Source: Streptomyces sp. NBC_01460
Lineage (GTDB): Bacteria > Actinomycetota > Actinomycetes > Streptomycetales > Streptomycetaceae
Length of the DNA stretch: 64,000 bases
Assembly (NCBI RefSeq): GCF_036227405.1
Contig: NZ_CP109473.1
Span: 5,704,001-5,768,000 of the forward strand
Direction: 5' to 3'
Part shown: positions 25,383-32,330 of the stretch, one piece after another
Layout of the letters: the number at the start of each line of letters is the position of its first letter
Position numbering within the stretch: position 1 is the first letter of the stretch
Position numbers and translations under genes: made by a program
The notes under the pieces: generated by a model
What the model saw: the letters and a program-made list of their open reading frames with translations, nothing else
Told to the model about the DNA's origin: nothing
The model's database searches: none

Positions 25383-27083
25383 ATGGACGCTCACGCGATC
25401 GAGGAAGGCCGCCTCCGCTGGCAGGCCCGTTACGACAAGGCCCGCAAGCGCGACGCGGACTTCACCACGCTCTCCGGGGACCCGGTGGAGCCCGTCTACG
25501 GGCCCCGTCCCGGCGACACGTACGAGGGGTTCGAGCGCATCGGCTGGCCCGGCGAGTACCCCTTCACCCGGGGGCTCCACGCCACCGGCTACCGGGGCCG
25601 TACCTGGACCATCCGCCAGTTCGCGGGCTTCGGCAACGCCGAGCAGACCAACGAGCGGTACAAGACCATCCTGGCCAACGGCGGTGGCGGGCTCAGCGTC
25701 GCCTTCGACATGCCGACCCTGATGGGCCGCGACTCCGACGACGCCCGCTCGCTCGGCGAGGTCGGCCACTGCGGTGTCGCCATCGACTCCGCCGCCGACA
25801 TGGAGGTCCTCTTCAAGGACATCCCGCTCGGGGACGTCACCACGTCGATGACGATCAGCGGCCCCGCCGTCCCGGTCTTCTGCATGTACCTGGTCGCCGC
25901 CGAGCGCCAGGGCGTCGACCCGGCGGTGCTCAACGGCACCCTCCAGACCGACATCTTCAAGGAGTACATCGCGCAGAAGGAGTGGCTCTTCCAGCCCGAG
26001 CCCCATCTGCGGCTCATCGGTGACCTGATGGAGCACTGCGCCCGCGACATCCCGGCCTACAAGCCGCTCTCGGTCTCCGGCTACCACATCCGCGAGGCCG
26101 GGGCCACGGCCGCGCAGGAGCTCGCGTACACCCTCGCCGACGGCTTCGGGTACGTGGAGCTCGGTCTCTCCCGCGGGCTTGACGTCGACACCTTCGCCCC
26201 CGGGCTCTCCTTCTTCTTCGACGCCCACCTCGACTTCTTCGAGGAGATCGCCAAGTTCCGCGCCGCCCGCCGGATCTGGGCCCGCTGGATGAAGGAGACG
26301 TACGGGGCGCGGACCGACAAGGCGCAGTGGCTCCGCTTCCACACCCAGACCGCCGGTGTCTCGCTCACCGCCCAGCAGCCGTACAACAACGTCGTACGCA
26401 CGGCCGTGGAGGCGCTCTCGGCGGTTCTCGGCGGCACCAACTCCCTGCACACCAACGCCCTGGACGAGACGCTCGCCCTGCCCTCCGAGCAGGCCGCCGA
26501 GATCGCGCTGCGGACCCAGCAGGTGCTCATGGAGGAGACCGGCGTCGCCAACGTCGCCGACCCGCTGGGCGGTTCGTGGTACGTCGAGCAGCTCACCGAC
26601 CGCATCGAGGCCGACGCCGAGAAGATCTTCGAGCAGATCAGGGAGCGGGGGACCCGGGCACATCCGGACGGCACGCACCCCATCGGCCCGATGACCTCCG
26701 GCATCCTGCGCGGCATCGAGGACGGCTGGTTCACCGGCGAGACCGCCGAGTCGGCCTTCCGGTACCAGCAGTCGCTGGAGAAGGGCGAGAAGAGGGTCGT
26801 CGGGGTCAACGTCCACCACGGGTCCGTCACCGGCGACCTGGAGATCCTGCGGGTCAGCCACGAGGTCGAGCGGGAGCAGGTGCGCGAGCTCGCCGGGCGC
26901 AAGGCGGACCGCGAGGAGGCGAGGGTGCGGGGCGCGCTGGACGCGATGCTGGCCGCGGCGCGCGACGGTTCGAACATGATCGCACCGATGCTGGAGGCCG
27001 TACGGGCCGAGGCGACGCTCGGCGAGATCTGCGGCGTGCTGCGCGACGAGTGGGGCGTCTACACGGAGCCGCCCGGCTTCTGA
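25383..27083 (+). CDS. icmA: Isobutyryl-CoA mutase large subunit
   Basis: A 566-residue TIM-barrel mutase subunit that lacks the C-terminal B12-binding domain, which would come from a separate IcmB-type subunit. It interconverts isobutyryl-CoA and n-butyryl-CoA with adenosylcobalamin. The substrate-selective residues are those of ICM: Phe80 (TIRQFAGFGNAEQTN) and Gln198 (EYIAQKEW), where methylmalonyl-CoA mutase has Tyr and Arg. Length equals that recalled for S. coelicolor IcmA. It links valine catabolism and butyryl-CoA supply to polyketide precursors; MeaB at 13029 is a likely helper. Confidence 0.93.
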   Translation: MDAHAIEEGRLRWQARYDKARKRDADFTTLSGDPVEPVYGPRPGDTYEGFERIGWPGEYPFTRGLHATGYRGRTWTIRQFAGFGNAEQTNERYKTILANGGGGLSVAFDMPTLMGRDSDDARSLGEVGHCGVAIDSAADMEVLFKDIPLGDVTTSMTISGPAVPVFCMYLVAAERQGVDPAVLNGTLQTDIFKEYIAQKEWLFQPEPHLRLIGDLMEHCARDIPAYKPLSVSGYHIREAGATAAQELAYTLADGFGYVELGLSRGLDVDTFAPGLSFFFDAHLDFFEEIAKFRAARRIWARWMKETYGARTDKAQWLRFHTQTAGVSLTAQQPYNNVVRTAVEALSAVLGGTNSLHTNALDETLALPSEQAAEIALRTQQVLMEETGVANVADPLGGSWYVEQLTDRIEADAEKIFEQIRERGTRAHPDGTHPIGPMTSGILRGIEDGWFTGETAESAFRYQQSLEKGEKRVVGVNVHHGSVTGDLEILRVSHEVEREQVRELAGRKADREEARVRGALDAMLAAARDGSNMIAPMLEAVRAEATLGEICGVLRDEWGVYTEPPGF

Positions 27084-27119
27084 CGCCGGATCGGGGACCG
27101 CCCGGCTCCTGGCGAGGGG

Positions 27120-27767
27120 TCAGTCCTCCTGCGGGGACTCCGCTCCCAGCCCCGAGAGCAGCAGCAGGGTGAAGCGCTGGGCCCAGTCGGCGTCGACGGG
27201 CTCGGCGCTCACCAGCGCGCGGTGCACCACCGCGCCGGCGATCACGTCGAAGATCAGGTCGACGGTGCGGGCCGCCGCCTCCGGGTCCGGCTCGAGGGGG
27301 AGTTCCCCGCGGCCCTGCGCCCGTTCGCGTCCCTGCAGGACCAGCCGCTTCTGCCGGGCGACGATCGAATTCCTTATCCGGTCCCGCAGCGCCTCGTCGC
27401 GCGTCGACTCCGCGACCACGGCCATCAGCGCCGTCTTGGTCTCCGGCCGCTCCAGCAGGGCCGCGAACTGGAGGACCACGGCCTCCACGTCCGCCGCGAG
27501 GCTGCCGAGGTCGGGCAGCTCCAGCTCGTCGAAGAGCACCGCCACCGCGTCCACGACCAGCTCGTTCTTGCCGGCCCACCGACGGTAGAGGGTCGTCTTG
27601 GCGACCCCGGCCCGCGTCGCCACGTCGCCCATCGTCAGCTTCGACCACCCGAGGTCGACCAGCGACGCACGGGTCGCCTCCAGGATCGCGGCGTCGGCCT
27701 CGGCGCTGCGGGGACGTCCGGATCGGGTGGGTTCGGTGGGGCTGCGGCTCAGCATGCGGGTGACCAT
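27120..27767 (-). CDS. TetR-family transcriptional regulator
   Basis: A 215-residue regulator. The N-terminal helix-turn-helix (residues about 20-65) includes LTMGDVATRAGVAKTTLYRRW; the C-terminal ligand domain is all helical. The start is ATG 27767 or ATG 27755; neither has a clear ribosome site, and a short palindrome overlaps the former. It is convergent with icmA, 36 bp from its stop, and divergent from the thioredoxin-TPR gene. It is a candidate repressor of icmA or of its own promoter, where two palindromes occur. Confidence 0.87.
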   Translation of the reverse strand: MVTRMLSRSPTEPTRSGRPRSAEADAAILEATRASLVDLGWSKLTMGDVATRAGVAKTTLYRRWAGKNELVVDAVAVLFDELELPDLGSLAADVEAVVLQFAALLERPETKTALMAVVAESTRDEALRDRIRNSIVARQKRLVLQGRERAQGRGELPLEPDPEAAARTVDLIFDVIAGAVVHRALVSAEPVDADWAQRFTLLLLSGLGAESPQED

Positions 27768-27778
27768 ACCGGCCGGTA
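27767..27778. promoter_or_regulatory. 12-bp palindrome at tetR start
   Basis: TACCGGCCGGTA is a perfect palindrome overlapping the first possible start codon of the TetR gene. It could be an autoregulatory half-operator, but its high GC content makes chance occurrence possible. Confidence 0.35.
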
Positions 27779-27851
27779 AGTACAGCTGACCGGCCCCGGA
27801 GCCCGTGAGACAGATCACCGTGCCCTCTTGCCCCGCAGGGGGTGCGGACAG

Positions 27852-27874
27852 TTACGCTACGGGTCGTAGCGTAA
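27852..27874. promoter_or_regulatory. 23-bp palindrome in tetR/thioredoxin intergenic region
   Basis: Arms TTACGCTACG and CGTAGCGTAA (10 bp each, perfect) flank GGT. This is a typical TetR-type operator geometry within the 307-bp gap between the divergent TetR and thioredoxin-TPR genes. The rest of that gap shows no further gene. Confidence 0.65.
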
Positions 27875-28074
27875 GAAGCGACGGTCCGTCCGTCGTTGCG
27901 CCACGACCGATCGACAGCCACAGGCGCCGGGTGGGGACCCGGCACCGAGCACGGGGTAATTCAGGGCCTCGGGACCGTTTCCGTCCACGCGCCGCGCACA
28001 CCGGCGTGGCTGTGGACGGAGGCGGTTCACGGATCGCTTTCCGGAACGGTGCGCCCAGGGGGGAGGATGTACGT

Positions 28075-29052
28075 ATGCAGCCTAGGAACATGTCCATGAG
28101 CGGCGTCGTCGACCTCGCCGCTGTGAAGGCGGCCGGCGACGCCAAGGCGAAGGCGGAGCAGGCCCGCGCGGAGTCCGCCCGGCAGGGGGGCGGCGGTGCC
28201 GTCGCACCCGCCTCCCTGGTGATCGACGTCGACGAGGCGGGCTTCGAGACCGACGTCCTCCAGCGCTCCACCGAAGTCCCCGTCGTCATCGACTTCTGGG
28301 CCGAGTGGTGCGAGCCGTGCAAGCAGCTCGGCCCGCTCCTCGAACGCCTCGCCGCCGAGTACAACGGCCGCTTCGTGCTGGCCAAGGTCGATGTCGACGC
28401 CAACCAGATGCTGATGCAGCAGTTCGGGATCCAGGGCATCCCGGCGGTGTTCGCCGTGGTGGCCGGGCAGGCCCTCCCGCTCTTCCAGGGCGCGGCCCCC
28501 GAGAGCCAGATCCGCCAGACCCTGGACCAGCTGATCCAGGTCGGCGAGGAGCGGTTCGGCCTCACCGGGATCGTCGTGGAGGAGGGCGCCGGGTCCGAAG
28601 GCGAGGAGAGCGCCCCCGCCGAGGTGCCGGCGGGACCGTACGACGCGCAGCTGGAGGCGGCCGCGCAGGCGCTGGACGAGAACGACTTCGACGGCGCGGT
28701 CCAGGCGTACAAGGGCGTCCTCTCGGACGACCCGGCCAACACCGAGGCGAAGCTGGGCCTCGCGCAGGCCGAACTGCTGGGCCGGGTCGCGGGCATGGAC
28801 CCGCAGCAGGTCCGCAAGGAGGCCGCGGAGAACCCGGCCGCGCCGGCCGCGCAGCTGGCCGCCGCCGATCTGGACCTCGTGGGCGGCCACGTGGAGGACG
28901 CCTTCGGCCGGCTCGTCGAGACGGTCCGCCGTAATTTCGGCGACGACCGGGATGTCGTACGGGTGCGGCTCCTGGAGCTCTTCGAGGTGATCGGGCCCGA
29001 TGACCCCAGGGTCACCGCCGCCCGGACCGCCCTGGCGCGCGTCTTGTTCTGA
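28075..29052 (+). CDS. Thioredoxin-TPR co-chaperone (CnoX/YbbN-like)
   Basis: A 325-residue protein. A flexible Ala/Lys-rich N-terminus (1-45) is followed by a thioredoxin domain (about 46-155) with active site W-C79-E-P-C82, then TPR-like helices (about 190-320). This architecture matches CnoX/YbbN, which guards unfolded proteins against oxidation and passes them to chaperones. The active site is CEPC rather than thioredoxin's CGPC, which should shift its redox potential. The ATG at 28075 follows GGGGAGGA. A terminator follows the gene. Confidence 0.85.
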   Translation: MQPRNMSMSGVVDLAAVKAAGDAKAKAEQARAESARQGGGGAVAPASLVIDVDEAGFETDVLQRSTEVPVVIDFWAEWCEPCKQLGPLLERLAAEYNGRFVLAKVDVDANQMLMQQFGIQGIPAVFAVVAGQALPLFQGAAPESQIRQTLDQLIQVGEERFGLTGIVVEEGAGSEGEESAPAEVPAGPYDAQLEAAAQALDENDFDGAVQAYKGVLSDDPANTEAKLGLAQAELLGRVAGMDPQQVRKEAAENPAAPAAQLAAADLDLVGGHVEDAFGRLVETVRRNFGDDRDVVRVRLLELFEVIGPDDPRVTAARTALARVLF

Positions 29053-29061
29053 TGTGACAAC

Positions 29062-29097
29062 ACGGCCGTGGAGCCCTCTGGGCGCCACGGCCGTTTT
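29062..29097 (+). terminator. Terminator after thioredoxin-TPR gene
   Basis: A 10-bp stem ACGGCCGTGG / CCACGGCCGT (29062-29071 and 29085-29094) ends in TTTT, a textbook intrinsic terminator. Confidence 0.8.
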
Positions 29098-29156
29098 CGC
29101 GGGCGAACGACAAGGAACCGGTCCGCTTTACCAAAACTTGATAAAAGTACGCACTG

Positions 29157-29169
29157 TTACTGGCAGTAA
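29157..29169. promoter_or_regulatory. Palindrome TTACTG-G-CAGTAA
   Basis: A 13-bp odd-length perfect palindrome, preceded by TG and followed by AC. It shares the GTTACT...AGTAA half-sites with the palindrome at 29280. Both lie in the 601-bp gene-free stretch 29053-29653 upstream of the DUF6230 cassette. Confidence 0.5.
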
Positions 29170-29279
29170 ACCGCCTCCATGGATCTGTCCTGTTTCGGAC
29201 ATGAATCCCGCCATTCGCGCGTCCCCCCGGTGCCACCCTGTGTGGCCGGTCGGTACCCCTTTGTCGTGTCCTGGTTATC

Positions 29280-29305
29280 GGGTCGTTACTAGCGAGTAAC
29301 GACCC
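29280..29305. promoter_or_regulatory. 26-bp palindrome upstream of envelope cassette
   Basis: Perfect 11-bp arms GGGTCGTTACT and AGTAACGACCC flank AGCG. The inner GTTACT/AGTAAC pair repeats the half-sites at 29157. The site is about 350 bp before the DUF6230 start. TetR-type geometry; the cognate regulator is not identifiable here. Confidence 0.65.
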
Positions 29306-29437
29306 CCCTTGTGTCACGGCCGCGAATGCACCACGATCGGCCACGCTCGGTCCAATACCCGTCAGCCCGACAACCAGTCGGCGCAGGTGGGTCCGTTGGG
29401 TCCCCACCGGGTGGTCGGCGGCAGTGGCGCCGATCGC

Positions 29438-29474
29438 GGACAGGGGGGTTCCTGCCCCTGGGCAGGGCCTGTCC
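29438..29474 (+). other. Nested hairpin in leader of DUF6230 cassette
   Basis: GGACAGG (29438-29444) pairs with CCTGTCC (29468-29474), enclosing CCTGCCC / GGGCAGG (29451-29457 and 29460-29466). The structure is in the region that would be the 5' leader if transcription begins near 29280. It is not a riboswitch class I recognise. Confidence 0.4.
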
Positions 29475-29653
29475 GAAACGGGTTGCGCAGACGCGCGGCC
29501 AGTGGTTGTCGCTCGGGGGTGATCGCCGGTGATTCGGATGCGGTACGCGCCTCCGGTCCGGGCGCTCTCCTTCCCGAGGACGTAGCACTTCTCCCATCCC
29601 AGGGCGGGCACGATGCCCGTACCGGAGATGTACGTCCGAGAAGGAGGAAATTT

Positions 29654-30295
29654 ATGAGTTCGCAGGTTCGCGGTGGTACCAGATGGAAGCGTTTCGCTCT
29701 GGTCATGGTGCCGAGCGTCGTCGCGACCGCCGCTGTAGGCGTCGGCCTGGCGCAGGGCGCGCTCGCCGCGTCGTTCAGCGTCTCCGGCCAGAGCTTCAAG
29801 GTCTCCACCGACAAGCTCGTCGGTGAGGACTTCGTCCAGTACGGCAGCGTCGCTGTCGGCAAGGACCTCAAGGGCAACGACGCGGCGCACCCGGTGGCGG
29901 TGTCGGGCTTCAGCAAGGCCACGATCACCAACATGTGCCAGTCGGTGGTCACCCCCGACCTGCCCTTCGGTCTCGGCAGCGTCAGCCTGGAGCTGAACGC
30001 GGGCACCGACCCGAAGAAGCCCGTCGAGGCGACGAACCTCTACCTCGACGTCGCGCAGCTCGACGCTGACGCGTACTTCGAGCAGATCGACATCGGCGTC
30101 GCGGCCGGTTCGATGGGCAAGCCCGGCATCCAGACCGGTACGGAGAAGGCCGTCAACCCGAACGGCTTCGCCCAGCGTGCCAAGAAGGCCACGCTGTCCA
30201 ACGTGGAGCAGACGGCGTGGGCGACCACGGCCGGCACCTTCAAGCTCAGCAACCTGAGCCTGAAGCTGCACAAGGGCGTCAAGGAGTGCTTCTAG
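29654..30295 (+). CDS. Exported DUF6230 protein (annotated cholesterol esterase)
   Basis: A 213-residue protein. Residues 13-38 form a hydrophobic signal or anchor (RFALVMVPSVVATAAVGVGL, then AALAAS-type cleavage). The mature part is beta-rich with two Cys (TNMCQSV and KECF at the extreme C-terminus) that could pair. Streptomycete homologues are often labelled cholesterol esterase, but I see no Ser-hydrolase motif (no GxSxG), so I do not accept that function. An excellent AAGGAGGAAA precedes the ATG. First gene of a three-gene cassette with DUF6114 and a repeat protein. Confidence 0.85.
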   Translation: MSSQVRGGTRWKRFALVMVPSVVATAAVGVGLAQGALAASFSVSGQSFKVSTDKLVGEDFVQYGSVAVGKDLKGNDAAHPVAVSGFSKATITNMCQSVVTPDLPFGLGSVSLELNAGTDPKKPVEATNLYLDVAQLDADAYFEQIDIGVAAGSMGKPGIQTGTEKAVNPNGFAQRAKKATLSNVEQTAWATTAGTFKLSNLSLKLHKGVKECF

Positions 30296-30387
30296 CACTC
30301 GCCCGGGTGGCCGGAGCTCCGTGAGGGTCTCCGGTCACCCACCCCTTCTCTTCTCACAGCAGTACCGGTTCCAGGGAGCTGTTTTCC

Positions 30388-30945
30388 ATGAGCCCCGAGT
30401 CCACAGGGCAGAACGAGCACCACCTCACCGTCTACCGGCGGGGATTCCGCACCTGGCGGGGTAACCGGCCGTTCTGGGCGGGCCTGTTCACCATCTTGGG
30501 TGGTCTACCCATCGCGTACTTCCCGTACGCCAACATGCACCTCGGCAACATGACGATCGCGATGTCCACCACCGCCGGTGCGGGGTCGCTGATCATCGGG
30601 GTCCTGCTCATCACGCTGGGCCTCACGATGTGGTTCCACAGCATCGTGCGGGTGTTCGCCGGTGTCGCCGCGATCCTGCTCGCGCTGATCTCCATACCCG
30701 TCGCCAACATTGGCGGCTTCATCGTCGGCTTCGTGCTCTCGCTCCTCGGTGGTGCCCTCTCCATATCCTGGGCCCCGGCCGACGCGAAGGGCGCCCCGGC
30801 GCCCGAGGTCCACGAGGAGCCGAGGCTCCTCGGCGAGGCCCCGGAGTACACGCAGGAGACCTACGGCACGGCCGAGGCCCCGCGGAAGCCCATGCTGTTC
30901 GAGGCCGCGGCGGAGGCCGACGGTGGGAGGCATCGTGCGGGGTGA
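30388..30945 (+). CDS. DUF6114 four-helix membrane protein
   Basis: A 185-residue membrane protein. It begins with RRGFRTWRGNRPFWAGLFT, then about four transmembrane helices (residues about 30-48, 57-78, 82-100 and 105-125) and a polar C-terminal tail of about 55 residues. The ATG follows AGGGAG. It lies 92 bp after the DUF6230 gene and overlaps the next gene by 11 nt. It probably anchors or exports the two neighbouring secreted products. Function unknown. Confidence 0.83.
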   Translation: MSPESTGQNEHHLTVYRRGFRTWRGNRPFWAGLFTILGGLPIAYFPYANMHLGNMTIAMSTTAGAGSLIIGVLLITLGLTMWFHSIVRVFAGVAAILLALISIPVANIGGFIVGFVLSLLGGALSISWAPADAKGAPAPEVHEEPRLLGEAPEYTQETYGTAEAPRKPMLFEAAAEADGGRHRAG

Positions 30946-32233
30946 CGAGCAGACCGACGACTTCGGGCCGGAGGACGTCCCGGAGCGAAGAGGGCCCCGC
31001 CACGCGGCGCCCAGGAAGTCACTCCTGACGAAGCTGCACATGCCCGCGGGCAAGAAGGCGTTCGCGCTCGCCGCGATGCCGACGGCCGTCTTCGTGGGAA
31101 TGGGGCTCACCCCCAAGCTCGCCATGGCCGACGACAGCTCGGACATCCCCTTCGCGCCCGGGCCCTGCGTGACCCGGTCCGACGAGCCGTCCGAGTCGCA
31201 GGAGCCCGAGGCCGAGCCGACCCCGAGCGCCACGGCCTCCGAGGACGCGGGCAAGGACGACGCGGGCAAGGACGACGCGGGCAAGGACGACGCGGGCAAG
31301 GACGACGCCGGCAAGGACGACGCGGGCGCCACACCGAAGCCCTCCGCCAGTGCGAGCGCGTCCGAGGAGGACACGCCCGCGGAGACCTCCGGGGACAAGG
31401 CCGCCACCTCGGCCACTCCCACGCCCACCGAGTCGAAGAACCCGCTCGACCCGCTCGGCGTCGGTGACGCGCTCAAGGACCTCTTCGACGGACCGGACAA
31501 GGAGACGGCCGAGCCGTCCGCCGAGCCCACCGCGGAGAGCCCGGAGCCGTCGGAGAGCGCGGCCGCCACCGAGCCGGTGGAGAAGGCCACGGAGACGGCG
31601 AAGGACACGGTCGACAAGACCACCGACGCCATCCGTGACGCGGCCGAGAAGGCGGGCGAGGACGTCGAGGAGCTCGACGACGACGTCAAGGGCCTCGACC
31701 CGGTGAAGGACGAGGACATCCCGGACGGCGCCAAGGAGCGCTTCCCCTGCCCGACCGCCGATCCGGACGCGCTCGCCGCGGCCGACCTGGAGCAGGGCAT
31801 CCCGCTGCTCCCGGACGACCCGTGGACGCTGGAGACCTCGAAGCTCACGCTCACCGGGCTCGACTACGCGGGCATCGTCGAGGTGAAGACGTACAACGGC
31901 AGCGTCAAGAAGGTGCTGAAGTTCACCGCCGACACCATCGACATCAAGGACCTCCACCAGCTGACGACGGGCCCGGCCGGCACCACCGGCCACGTCAAGG
32001 CGGCTGAGGGCTCGACCTCCACCATCCGCAACGGCACGGTGACGATGTACACGGAGAGCCTGAAGGGCAACCTCTTCGGGATCATCCCCATCACCTTCAG
32101 CCCGGAGACCCCGCCGCCGCTGAACGTGCCGTTCGCGTTCTTCACCGACGCGACGGTGAAGCAGGCCGGCCAGTTCGGCGGATCGCTCAAGGTCCCCGGC
32201 CTGCAGAACTACTTCACCGGTGGCAACAGCTGA
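30935..32233 (+). CDS. Secreted/anchored acidic repeat protein
   Basis: A 432-residue protein. A basic N-terminus is followed by a hydrophobic segment (about residues 38-60, KKAFALAAMPTAVFVGMGL) and then a long disordered Asp/Glu/Ser/Thr/Pro-rich region (about 65-265). This region includes five exact DAGKD-type pentapeptide repeats and Lys/Ala/Thr helices. The C-terminal 160 residues form a beta-rich globular domain (ETSKLTLTGLDYAGIVEVKT and ITFSPETPPPLNVPFAFFTD). The GTG at 30935 follows GGGAGG. The architecture suggests a stalked surface protein with an extracytoplasmic domain. No known family function. Confidence 0.78.
   Translation: MRGDEQTDDFGPEDVPERRGPRHAAPRKSLLTKLHMPAGKKAFALAAMPTAVFVGMGLTPKLAMADDSSDIPFAPGPCVTRSDEPSESQEPEAEPTPSATASEDAGKDDAGKDDAGKDDAGKDDAGKDDAGATPKPSASASASEEDTPAETSGDKAATSATPTPTESKNPLDPLGVGDALKDLFDGPDKETAEPSAEPTAESPEPSESAAATEPVEKATETAKDTVDKTTDAIRDAAEKAGEDVEELDDDVKGLDPVKDEDIPDGAKERFPCPTADPDALAAADLEQGIPLLPDDPWTLETSKLTLTGLDYAGIVEVKTYNGSVKKVLKFTADTIDIKDLHQLTTGPAGTTGHVKAAEGSTSTIRNGTVTMYTESLKGNLFGIIPITFSPETPPPLNVPFAFFTDATVKQAGQFGGSLKVPGLQNYFTGGNS
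31244..31318 (+). repeat. Five tandem 15-bp repeats in coding sequence
   Basis: Five 15-bp units (31244-31318), identical except one base in the fifth unit, encode DAGKD pentapeptides. The near-perfect DNA identity implies recent slippage; copy number probably varies between strains. Confidence 0.9.
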
Positions 32234-32263
32234 CCGGTGGTCCGGACCCGTCCGGGAGCCGCA

Positions 32264-32317
32264 ACACGACTGTGGCCCGCACCCCCGTTCTCACGGGGGT
32301 GCGGGCCACAGTCGTGT
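32264..32317. terminator. Bidirectional terminator, 25-bp perfect stem
   Basis: Arms 32264-32288 and 32293-32317 are perfectly complementary over 25 bp with a TCTC loop. It separates the convergent repeat-protein gene and pyk. Confidence 0.88.
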
Positions 32318-32330
32318 CCGGCGCGGGGCG

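Noticed and set aside
29654..30295. Cholesterol esterase annotation for the DUF6230 protein
   Set aside because: No Ser-hydrolase signature or oxyanion motif is visible; the label appears to be inherited.
31244..31318. Considered as a CRISPR-like array
   Set aside because: Repeats are contiguous with no spacers, in frame, and encode a pentapeptide.
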